From assembly GCA_033297075.1 (NCBI GenBank), contig MU858116.1:62001-126000 (forward strand): a DNA stretch of 64,000 nt, written 5' to 3'. The stretch is from Rhypophila decipiens. Its lineage: Eukaryota > Ascomycota > Sordariomycetes > Sordariales > Naviculisporaceae. The notes beneath the pieces are model-generated. The model had not been told where the DNA came from. It made no database searches and saw nothing but the letters and a program-made list of their open reading frames with translations. A program made the translations under genes and the position numbers. How positions within the stretch are numbered: position 1 is the first letter of the stretch; every line of letters starts with the position of its first letter. Below, piece by piece: positions 33,822 through 43,565 of the stretch.

Positions 33822-34565
33822 ACGGTGTTTAAGTGCTGATCAGGGCTCAGGCGGAGGCAGGTGATGGCTGGGGTTTCTCGATGACCGCGAGCACCACCTA
33901 CTGACGCGGCACGACCCAATTCGACAGCACAACACATACGACACCGATATATGAGTGTTTGGCTTGGTCTTGCCTGGCACTACAACACTCGACATCTTGA
34001 ATCCTTGATGGAAAAAAAGTCGCACGATTTACGACATTAACGATGTATATGATGTTTACGACAGTCTGAGTCAGTCTGATGGTATATATATATATATATA
34101 TACACCAAGGAACGGACAACCGGTGGGACTAGCGATTGTTTTTCTCAATTCGTCTTGAATTTGGAATTTTATACCCATCACGCCCTGTATACATGCAGGG
34201 GACACTGGAGTTCGAGCTAAGGAAAGAAAGGGTGTAAGAATCATTCTGGATCAAGATACCCTTCACCATATGGATATATTCCAGATTCGTGATGGAAAAC
34301 AAGCTTATGAACCTCAGTCCTATCTGCCCGCCGTTTACCCAATTCAGAGCTAACGTGACAACTGGGTCGGAAGTTGAATAAAATAGAGGCCTCGTGAAAC
34401 CATGATCTCGACTTCTCCATCGTCTATTGAACTTCCAAGCTTCTTGACTATCTCCCTTTCAGGTTCTCTTGCCAAATAGGAGCACTGCATGTGCATTCCT
34501 CCCATATAATCGTGTCCCTAATCCTTCACACCCCGTTTCACGACCCAGCTACCTGACCAAAAGAT
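33822..34565. other. Intergenic region between BLS1 and TSC13
   Basis: This gap between convergent genes contains a (TA)n tract at 34083-34102. I see no gene. Confidence 0.6.
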
Positions 34566-35585
34566 CTAGATAAGACCAGGCAACATAGTATACCTCTTGT
34601 TCTTATACCGGTCACCAAACTCCTTGCGCAGAGCCTTCTCCTTATCCCGCGACCAAGAGCGCATGTACATGATGCCCGTGCAGATAAACAGCACAACCGC
34701 GGCACTCCGGCTGATCAAAATAACACCAATCCAAGCCGTGACCTCAAACATGTAGTTGGGCGAGGTAACAAGCCCGCTGCCGATACAATTCGGGATGCCC
34801 TTCTCGGTGCCGCCCGGCTTGCGCAGACTAGCCAGATGCTGGTGCACAATCCAATTACACACCTCGCCAAAGACAAAGATTCCAACTCCCAAGTAGTCAA
34901 GCGGGACAAGCTCGTCACGATCAGCGGCCGAGTTGGGGGCGTAAATGTGCAGACTGCACATCAGGCCAGACATGAGCCAGTAGAAAGCCGAGTTGCGGAA
35001 GATGTTAAAGGCCGGCATGGTGTTGGCGCTGAAGCGGTGGACAAAGATTGTCTCATACTCGCGCTTGAGGAAGTGGATCTGGAAGAGGGCAAAGAGGAGC
35101 CATTGCACCTTTGAGATGGGCGTGCTGGTTTCTGAGACGTAGAGGTAGGGCGCGAAGCGGTAGATGTAGGGTCTGATGAGGGGAACGAGCGAGTGGAAGA
35201 GGATCGGGCCAAAGTACTCGACGACAAAGACTGTGCGCCATGCCATTTGGGGGCCTGTTTTGGTGATATGGTGGTTAGTTTCTGGTTTAGCAAGTAGTAA
35301 ATATCGAGAAGCGGCTAACGTACCCAGATCCTTGACAATCAGCTCGCCCGCAGCGACGACGCCCTGCTCATCGCGAACCAGGGCTCTGCGGTTCTTGAGG
35401 ATCTTCTTGGAGGTTGGGTCGTAGAGACCGATGCGGTTAAAGTCGCTGATGCCAGATGTGCGGGCGACGGCAACTTTGGCGTCCTCGACAGTCGCATCGG
35501 CCGGAAGCTCGATATGGGCGGGAAGCTTCTTGATGGGCTGCTTCGGCGCCCTGTTTGTGAGCTTGAGCGAGAGTTTAGACGCCAT
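34566..35585 (-). CDS. TSC13: Very-long-chain enoyl-CoA reductase Tsc13
   Basis: Two exons (35585-35324 and 35254-34566) around a 69-nt intron (GTACGT...AACAG) give 316 residues, the normal size. Tsc13 is the ER enzyme that reduces the trans-2-enoyl-CoA intermediate in the last step of very-long-chain fatty acid elongation, feeding sphingolipid synthesis. An N-terminal ubiquitin-like part (KLSLKLTNRAPKQPIKKLPAHIELP) is followed by DLGPQMAWRTVFVVEYFGP, HFLKREYETIFVHRFS and the steroid-reductase-like C-terminus with NYMFEVTAW, which holds the catalytic Tyr region. The protein ends in a basic tail with KNKRY. The intron has no stop and a length divisible by three, so an unspliced frame reads through and would put 23 residues into the conserved DLG|PQ. 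The ATG at 35585 matches the family start better than one 21 codons upstream. Confidence 0.94.
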   Translation of the reverse strand: MASKLSLKLTNRAPKQPIKKLPAHIELPADATVEDAKVAVARTSGISDFNRIGLYDPTSKKILKNRRALVRDEQGVVAAGELIVKDLGTLAASRYLLLAKPETNHHITKTGPQMAWRTVFVVEYFGPILFHSLVPLIRPYIYRFAPYLYVSETSTPISKVQWLLFALFQIHFLKREYETIFVHRFSANTMPAFNIFRNSAFYWLMSGLMCSLHIYAPNSAADRDELVPLDYLGVGIFVFGEVCNWIVHQHLASLRKPGGTEKGIPNCIGSGLVTSPNYMFEVTAWIGVILISRSAAVVLFICTGIMYMRSWSRDKEKALRKEFGDRYKNKRYTMLPGLI

Positions 35586-36461
35586 TGTGTCCAATTGAAG
35601 GCGATATTCACTCCAAAACACGCCTTTGTAGGTTGATTGCAGTATCAAGCCTTATTTCTTGTTTTGAATAGGGTGTAATTATTCCTCCCAACTTTTAAAG
35701 TTTTCCGGCAGTTTGGCGGGACCTCAACTTTTTGTCGGGAAGATCCGCTTTTTGCACCAGTGGCCTCGGTCGGAACGGGGCACAGCGGGAAGCGACAGGG
35801 GTTTGTTGGGATGCGATTCAAGTCTTGGCAGTCGAGAAACCAAGGCTTGGCATCGCGATCCTCGATTCTCAGTGCAAAAGGGAAAGCTGGCTTGGTGACC
35901 TCTGGAGAGCCCATGATCCATGTCTGACAGGTACTGAAGGAACAGACAGATATATGACCCTCTACCATCTTTATCCGTCGAGCAGACGCCCTGGCTCGGA
36001 AACTCCAACTGTAAGGCCGTACCCAGGGCTGGAATGGCCCAGATGGTGGTATGATACAAGATGCTGAAGGACTAATGAAAAAAGGCGATATATCGGGGTA
36101 CATAGAGTTGAATATAAATAAGGCTTGAGAACAAACTTGATACCTACGCTATAAGGCATCTTGAACCTATGGTGTACACTACTCTGCCGTACAGTACTGG
36201 AGGTATTTTACACCCACGCGGGGTGTATCCGTAGGAATCAGAAAAACAACGATCCCTCACCGCCTTTGGTCTAAAAAATCAAGGCCCACTGGGAGCCACT
36301 TTCTGCCGTTCTGCCCACTCCAACCGTTCATTTTTTCTTAGACTCCCACGCAACAGAGCTTGCGCATGAGGCTCAACTCAACCACCAAACCCGCTCTCCG
36401 TCTGGCACGATAACGTGTGACAATTGCGCACCAGCGCATAGATCGCTCACCAAACTCCGCC
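35586..36461. promoter_or_regulatory. Divergent promoter region of TSC13 and MTR4
   Basis: About 0.9 kb lies between the two start codons. The frames at 35713-36067 on both strands are unmatched. I recognise no specific factor site. Confidence 0.5.
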
Positions 36462-39400
36462 ATGGAAGAGCTTTTCGACGTCTTCGAGGAGGCACCTCGG
36501 GGGCCAAAGAAGCGCAAGGCCGAAACCAAACCAGAAACCAAACCAGAAACCAAACCGACAAAACCAGAATCGCAGAGCACTCCAGCAGCCGCAACAGACG
36601 ACCATGCCACCTCCAACGATGAGGACATGCCGGATGCCGACAGCGGCCCGGTCGAGGACACACAGGGAGACTCGAAACGGGTAAAACGAGAGGTCGATGC
36701 ATCAGCCCCCGTCTTGACCGATTCCTTCCAGACCGCCGAGGCCAGAGAAGTCAAAGCAGCTGCGGGCTTCGCCGGCGCCCCCGCAGAAGGAGAGTCGCTT
36801 CTCCTCTCCCACAACGTTCAGCACCAGGTCGCCTTACCGCCTGACCTCGACCACGAGTACATCCCGCTGTCCGAACACAAGCCGCCCGCCGAGCCCGCGC
36901 GCAAGTACGCCTTCAAGCTCGATCCTTTCCAAGCGCTTTCAGTCGCCTCGATTGAACGAGAGGAGAGTGTCTTGGTCTCAGCCCATACCTCGGCCGGCAA
37001 GACGGTCGTCGCCGAGTATGCCATTGCCCAATGTCTCAAGAGAAACCAGAGAGTCATCTACACCAGTCCCATCAAGGCGCTCAGCAACCAAAAATACAGA
37101 GACTTTCAGGCAGAGTTTGGCGATGTCGGCCTCATGACGGGTGATGTCACCATCAACCCGACGGCCAGTTGTCTGGTCATGACGACCGAGATTCTGCGCT
37201 CCATGCTGTACCGTGGCTCCGAGATCATGCGGGAAGTTGCCTGGGTTGTCTTTGACGAGATTCACTACATGCGCGATAAGATCCGCGGTGTGGTCTGGGA
37301 AGAGACAATCATCCTTCTTCCCGACAAAGTGCGTTACGTCTTCCTGTCTGCTACCATTCCCAACGCCTTCCAGTTCGCCGAGTGGATTGCCAAGATCCAT
37401 CGCCAGGCTTGTCACGTTGTGTACACAGACTTTAGACCTACGCCGCTGCAAAACTACTTCTTCCCCGCCGGCGGAAAGGGCATCTTCTTGATCGTTGATG
37501 AAAAGGGAAACTTCAAAGAACAAAACTTCAACAAGGCCATGGCCATGATTGAAGCAAACAAGGGCGGCGATTCCAACGACCCCAATGCCAAGATGAGAGG
37601 CAAGGGCAAGAACAAGAAGATCAACAAGGGCGGCGAGGCCAAAGACGAGAAGTCGGATATCTCCAGGGTCATCCGCATGATCGTCAGCAAAAAGTTCCAG
37701 CCTGTCATCGTGTTCAACTTCAGCAAGAGAGATTGCGAGAACATGGCCCTCAAGACCTCGTCCATGAAGTTCAATGCCCCGGATGAGGAGGCAATGGTAG
37801 ACAAAGTGTTTGAGAATGCCCTGACTCAGCTGTCAGATGAGGACAGGAGTCTTCCTCAGATCGTCCACATTCTGCCCCTCCTCCGCAAGGGTATCGGTGT
37901 GCATCACTCCGGGCTGTTGCCCATCCTCAAGGAGACGATCGAGATTCTCTTCCAGGAGGGTCTGATCAAGGTCCTCTTTGCCACTGAAACCTTTTCCATC
38001 GGCTTGAACATGCCTGCCAGAACTGTTGTCTTCACACAAGTCACCAAGTGGGACGGTGTGGCACGTCGTCCTCTCACTTCGTCCGAGTATGTACAGATGG
38101 CGGGCCGTGCTGGTCGTCGTGGTCTCGACGACAGAGGTATCGTCATCATGATGGTGGACGACAAGCTTGAGCCCGAGGTCGCCAAGGCCGTGGTTGTCGG
38201 TCAACAAGATCGCCTCAACTCTGCCTTTCACCTTGGTTATAACATGGTTCTCAACCTGCTCCGTATCGAGGCCATTTCGCCCGAGTTCATGTTGGAGCGA
38301 TGTTTCTTCCAGTTCCAAAACGCGTCCAGCGTCCCTCAGCTTGAGCGTGAGCTGATGGCCCTGCAACAGGAGAGAGATAACATGAGGATTGTGGACGAGG
38401 CCACTGTCAAGGATTACTACAATATCCGCTCACAGTTGGAGGGATACAACAAGGAAATGATGGAGGTGGTACAGCATCCATCCAACTGCGCCGAGTTCTT
38501 GCAACCGGGTCGGCTGATCGTGGTCAAGAATCCCAAGGACGGCGTGGAGTACGACTGGGGTGTCATCGTTGACTGCAAGGGCCGAAAACAAGGAAAGAAC
38601 GATGAGGCGTTCAGGCCCCAAGAGTCCATGGTTGTCGATGTGTTGCTCGAGATCAAATGGTCGGGCAGAGACTCGCCGCACTTTAAGAAAGACGACAAGC
38701 TCATGACAGCCTTCCCCGAGGGAATCGAGCCAGTCATCTCAGATGGCAAGAGTGACAATGGGTATAATAGCACATGGGAAACCATCCCCTGTCTGCTATC
38801 CTGCCTCAAAGCCCTCGGCCAGATCCGGGTTTTCCTCCCCAACAACTTGACACACCGCGAAGAGAGAGAAAAGGTTGGGCAGTCGGTTAGGGAGGCTGCC
38901 CGTCGATTCCCCGACGGAATCCCCGTCATGGACCCGCTGGAGCAAATGGGCATCAACGATGAGCCGTTCAAGAAGCTCATGCGCAAGATTGAGGTGCTCG
39001 AATCGAGACTGATTGCCAACCCTCTGCACAACTCCCCGTTGCTCCCGGGCTTGTTTCACCAGTACGAGACGAAGGTCAAGCTTGGGGACAAGATCAAGGA
39101 GAAGAAGAGGGCCATCGCCCAGGCGCATTCCATCGCGCAGCTGGACGAGCTCAAGTCCCGCAAGCGTGTCCTCCGCCGACTGGGCTTCATCAACGAGGCC
39201 GAGGTCGTGCAGATGAAGGCCCGCGTCGCCTGCGAGATCTCGTCCACCGAGGGCCACGAGTTGGTGTTGGCCGAACTGTTGTTCAACCGATTCTTCAACG
39301 AACTCTCGCCCGAACTAACAGCCGCGGTTATCAGCTGCTTCATCTTTGACGAGAAGGTCGATACCACCCCTCTCAAGGAGGAGCTGGCCAAGCCGTTCAG

Positions 39401-39792
39401 AGAGGTGCAGGCTCAGGCCCGGATCGTGGCCAAAGTGAGCGCGGAAAGCAAGCTTGATGTCAACGAGGAGGAGTACGTCAATGGCTTCAAGTGGCAGTTG
39501 ATGGAGACGGTGTTGGCGTGGGCTAACGGCAAGCCTTTTGCTGAGATATGGTATGTTTTCCAGCGAATGCTTCGTATTCTTCTCATTACTAATCTGTTGC
39601 ACGCGCTATAGCAAAATGACCAACGTCTACGAAGGCTCCCTCATTCGCCTATTCCGTCGTCTCGAGGAGCTGCTGAGGCAGATGGCCGAAGCGGCCAAGG
39701 TCATGGGCAGTGACGAGCTGAAGGAGAAATTTGAGCTCAGTCTGACCAAGGTCAGAAGGGATATTGTTTCGTTCAACAGTCTTTATTTGTAG
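36462..39792 (+). CDS. mtr4: ATP-dependent RNA helicase Mtr4/Dob1 (FRH orthologue)
   Basis: Two exons (36462-39550 and 39612-39792; intron 61 nt) give 1,089 residues. Mtr4 is the Ski2-like helicase that feeds structured RNA to the nuclear exosome, alone or in TRAMP. In Neurospora the orthologue FRH also binds the clock protein FRQ. Motifs: SAHTSAGKT (Walker A, residue about 175), TSPIKALSNQK, VFDEIHYM (DExH box, about 265), LSATIPNAFQFAEWI, and QMAGRAGRRGLDDRG (about 545). The arch with its KOW-like beta domain follows (around WGVIVDCKGRK), then the DSHCT domain (from about residue 910, with GHELVLAELLFNRFFNEL). The disordered N-terminus (first 100 residues) carries short AETKPETKPETKP repeats and a basic cluster. 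The open frame begins at a GTG 45 bp upstream, but the ATG at 36462 (MEELFDVFEE) fits the family. Confidence 0.96.
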
Positions 39793-40572
39793 ATCTAGAT
39801 AGGCGTTGCTGCATTGTTTTTGGGGCCCCCAAGTCGGCAACTTGGGGCCCTATTTTCGGTTCTTGATGTTTTTATTTCCGCATGTTGGGCCTTTTATTTA
39901 AGGCGTCTGGCCTCCTGTTTTATTGTCTGGCGCACGTCCTGGTTATGCGTTTAAAGATTACTATGTAAGCCCGAATTGCGCAATATGACGGGATGAAGCC
40001 GCTGTTACACGGATACGGTATTTTCTACGTAGCAGCTCAAGCTAAAGCTGATCGGCATTGTCTTTGCCGGTAATAACCGCGTGAGGTGGTGTTTTGACTC
40101 GTTTTGAGACATGATTTCGTGTGATTTGGGGGTTCCGATTACGGAACCGGCGAATGCTTGTTTCGAGGTGACGACCTCACTCGGAAGTCAAGTACCTGTG
40201 AAGGGATACACGTTCAACTGACTCCGACTTGGGGGTTGTGTGGTCTCTGCTGTGTGTGTGGATACCCGGTCGGTACTTTCTTTGCATTGCCATTTTCTTT
40301 TCACTGCTGTGGAAAAAATCTGTAATTCTTGTATCCATTTTCGGTAACAATTGCGGAGAGTCTCGATGCAGGCCATGACATGCTCACCATCTCTTGCTCG
40401 ACTTGCGGCCGCGACGACAAGGACAAGTAAAACCTCACTATCATTATTATTGTCATACCAAACAACGGCCTTGACTCGATTGTCATTGTCACATTGCTCA
40501 CAACTGAACAAGAACAAACAAGACCGGCAGCAGCAGCAATATCGTAATTTCACTCATACAGCTCTTCTCAAC
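39793..40572. other. Intergenic region between MTR4 and kynurenine aminotransferase
   Basis: This gap holds the hairpin listed next and then the 5' flank of the aminotransferase gene. There is no other supported feature. Confidence 0.6.
39823..39850. repeat. GC-rich hairpin just after the MTR4 stop codon
   Basis: GGGCCCCCAAGT (39823-39834) pairs with ACTTGGGGCCC (39840-39850), leaving one bulged C, and TATTTT follows. It starts 31 nt after the stop codon, inside the probable 3' UTR. The GGGGCCCCC core is shared with the hairpin at 21215-21242. Confidence 0.6.
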
Positions 40573-42101
40573 ATGAGCGCCAAGCTCCAACCCGCTGCCC
40601 GCGTCGCCGGCAGGAGACAGGATGTGTGGTGAGTATTTTCATACTCTTTTGCTACACGTCTGAGCATTTCACTTTGTTTCCTCACACCCTGTTCCGTTAC
40701 AATACTGCCCACTTACTCAGAGCTAACTAGCATGTCTCCTCCCCGGAAAAAAGGTCCATCATCAACGAAGCAGCGGCTGCGTCCCCCGTACAGCCCATCG
40801 TCAACATGGGCCAGGGCTTCTTTGGGTATAACCCGCCCAAGTTCATCCTCGACGCGGCCAAGCAGGCTCTCGACCGCGTCGAGTGCAACCAGTACTCGCC
40901 CACCCGGGGCAGGCCGCGGTTGAAGCAGGCGCTCTCGGACGCCTACTCGCCTTTTTGGGGCAGGAAGCTCGACCCAGAGACGGAGATTACCGTTACCACG
41001 GGGGCTAATGAGGGTTTGTTGTTCTCTTCTTCTTTTTCCTGCGTTTTGATATGGCGACTAACTTGTAAAGGTATGCTAAGCGCCTTCATGGCGTTTATCG
41101 AGGAAGGAGACGAGGTGATTGTCTTTGAGCCCTTCTTCGACCAGTACATCAGCAACATTGAGATGCCGGGCGGCAAGATTGTCTATGTGCCCATGCACCC
41201 GCCCAAGGACGGCGCCGTCAGGACCCTCTCGGCCGGCGAGTGGACTATTGACTTTGACGTGCTGGAAAAGGCCATCACGCCGAGGACCAAGATGCTCGTT
41301 CTCAACACTCCCCGTACGTTCTTCTTCTCCCCTCTATTCTACTCGGTGGTGGTAAAGCTAACACAGATCTATCTGGGGCAAATAGACAACCCCGTCGGAA
41401 AGGTATTCTCCAAGGAAGAGCTCCAAAAGATTGCCGACCTGTGCGTCAAGAACCAGATCATTATCCTGTCAGATGAGGTCTACGACAGGCTGTTTTATGT
41501 CCCGTTTACTCGCATGGCGACGTTGTCCCCCGAGGTGGAAAAGATCACCATCACCGTCGGCTCGGCCGGCAAGAACTTTTACGCCACGGGTTGGCGGGTC
41601 GGCTGGCTGATCGGCCCTCCCAATCTGATACAATACGTGGCAGCTGCGCACACGCGAATCTGCTACTCGTCCGTGTCCCCCCTCCAAGAAGCCTGCGCGA
41701 TAGGATTCGAACAAGCGGACGCCAACAATTTCTGGGATGTCTGCGTCAAGGACATGCAATCCAAAATGTCAAGATTTAACGCCGTATGGGATGAGCTCGG
41801 CTTGCCGTATTCTGAGCCCGAAGGAGGGTATTTTGTCATGGTTAATCTGGCCAAGGTGCAGATTCCAGAGGGGTATTACTTCCCGGAGCATGTCAGAGAG
41901 CGAGCTAGGGATTTCAAACTGGCTTGGTTCCTGATTCAGGAGCTGGGGGTCGCGGCTATCCCGCCTAGTGAGTTTTATACGGACGAGAATGCGCAGATTG
42001 TGGAGGATTATTTGCGGTTTGCGGTTTGTAAGGAGGATGCTGTGCTTGAGGATGCGAAGGAGCGGTTGAGGGGGTTGAAAAAGTTTATTAGGCAGGATTA
42101 G
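40573..42101 (+). CDS. BNA3: Kynurenine aminotransferase / cysteine-S-conjugate beta-lyase (Bna3-type)
   Basis: Four exons (40573-40628, 40754-41013, 41071-41313, 41386-42101) give 424 residues. This is a pyridoxal-phosphate, fold-type I aminotransferase that converts kynurenine to kynurenic acid, branching off tryptophan breakdown; related enzymes also cleave cysteine conjugates. Seen motifs: NMGQGFFGYNPP, NQYSPTRGRPRLKQAL (substrate and cofactor loop), TTGANEGMLSAFM (restored by splicing intron 2), NTPHNPVGKVFS (restored by intron 3), SDEVYDRLFY, and GSAGKNFYATGWRVGW holding the PLP-binding Lys. Acceptors are short AAAG or ATAG types. Intron 1 (125 nt) lies after the 18th codon. The first 18 residues are basic with several Arg and Ala, so mitochondrial import is possible but not certain. 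Confidence 0.94.
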
Positions 42102-42640
42102 TGGGTGGGTGGATAGATATATGGAATAGAATAGAGAAGATATATACGCATTTTATAATCCCCTTATAGGTGTTTTAGTACTCCCTTAAATGTGTTGGAG
42201 GGATTAAGAATATACATAAGAAAGGAGTTGAAAATACGTAAGAAAGGAGTTGGGCATCAACATTCTTGCTGAATTTTGTTTCGTCGCTGGTTTTTAGTTT
42301 ACCTGGACTAAACCAGGGTGGATGAGGAGGAGGCGGCCGCCTGGGTAGTTGGGTAGATCTAGACTTACTTTGAGAGTTGAGATATCATTTTTTTCTTCTT
42401 TTTCTTGACAAAACTGACTCGTCAATGTATATGCAAGAAGAAGAAGAAAGGACAGGCGTTTCACGGAAGACTAAGATTTATTTATTCGCCGGAAAGGAAA
42501 GAGAAGAAGGGAATGGGAGACTTGTGCCTCAGATGGTGATACACACAAACACATAAAGCCAAAAAAAAAAAAAAGGGGGAAATTGTTCAAAAATAAACAA
42601 CAATAACCGATGTTACGGTTCTGTACTGTGCAGTATTTCA
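42102..42640. other. Intergenic region with a 22-bp tandem duplication
   Basis: ATACATAAGAAAGGAGTTGAAA (42212-42233) is followed directly by a second copy (42234-42255) with four changes. A 13-A run lies near 42563-42575. There is no gene. Confidence 0.6.
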
Positions 42641-42722
42641 CGACGTGGGCCTGATTTGAACAGACGCCTCCGAAGAGACAAGATTTCTAGTCTTGCGCAT
42701 TAGACCACTCTGCCACCACGCC
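42641..42722 (-). tRNA. tRNA-Ser(AGA), no intron
   Basis: This class II tRNA of 82 nt has acceptor GGCGTGG/CCACGTC with discriminator G, A box TGGCAGAGTGG, D stem GCA/TGC, anticodon stem CAAGA/TCTTG with loop CTAGAAA (anticodon AGA, reading UCU and, with inosine, UCC), and a long variable arm with a TTCG loop. The T arm is GTCTG-TTCAAAT-CAGGC with one G-U pair. The TTCAA version of the B box is less usual than TTCGA but functional in eukaryotes. It is nearly identical to the tRNA at 2467-2564 outside the anticodon loop. Confidence 0.93.
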
Positions 42723-42973
42723 TTTTGTTGTGCTGTGCTGTGCTTATGTTAGGGTTTGTGTTGTGGATGTTTATGTTCTGAAAGATTCCCGCAGTGAGTT
42801 TGCATGATTCAGGGTGTGGATCTTTATATCCATTCGTTGATGGTTGGCTAGAAAATCTGTAGTGTGTCCACCACCCCTCCGCCCTTCCATACCATTGTGA
42901 TGTTATTCTGGCAGTGTTCATATATATAATAAGATGTTAATCTAGTCTGGAAATCCAGTCATCTACTATTTTG

Positions 42974-43307
42974 ATTAAGGCGCCTAATATACAGGCGCCA
43001 GTCCTCTCATATACGGGCACCAGTCTTCGTATATATAAGTACTACTATTATTAGAATAGAGGCTTTAACTGGCTAGAATAAACACCTTGACTAGTTAGAA
43101 TAAATGCCTTAACTAGACTATATAAGAGGCCTTGACTAGTTAGAGTAAATGCCTTGACTAGACTTCTAATATTGGAATAAATGCCTTGACTAGCTCGAAT
43201 AAATGCCTTGACTGGCTCGAATAAATACCTCTGGTCTGGAAAGTCAAATTGGACTGGTGCCTGTATATGAGAGTAGTGGTGCCTGTATATTAAACGCCTT
43301 GTTTAAT
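42974..43307. mobile_element. Non-autonomous element: ~50-bp terminal inverted repeats around a 22-bp minisatellite (copy 2)
   Basis: The left arm (42974-43024) begins ATTAAGGCGCCTAATATACA and ends GGGCACCAGTC. The right arm (43252-43307) begins GACTGGTGCCTGTATATGAG and ends CGCCTTGTTTAAT. Reverse-complementing one gives the other with a few changes and a 4-base indel, so these are inverted repeats of about 50 bp. Each arm itself holds two copies of a GCC(T/C)GTATAT core. Inside are about seven 22-bp units AATAAATGCCTTGACTAGCTCG, some shortened. There is no coding capacity. I cannot define a target-site duplication. It has the look of a MITE-like element that captured or grew a minisatellite. 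It lies 252 bp from tRNA-Ser(AGA). Confidence 0.75.
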
Positions 43308-43565
43308 TATATAAGATTAGAAAGGCAGAAAAAAACAGGTAGGCATGTATCCGTAACAGGCATGTAAAAAGATATCATGTCCAAGAACACCGATCCAATG
43401 TCATTGCTAGACAGATGCTCATTATGAAAACATGACCAAAATAAAATAAGTAAGATAAATAAGAGGGTAAAAATAACAAAAGGCCAACATGAGCATGCCC
43501 ATTCCCGTTCCATGCTTTCTATCCAGTCGTGTATATCATGTCACATATCCTTCCTTATCCTCCGG

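Noticed and set aside
39793..40572. Possible rho-independent type terminator after MTR4
   Set aside because: Such terminators belong to bacteria; in this fungal context the hairpin is reported only as a 3' flank structure.
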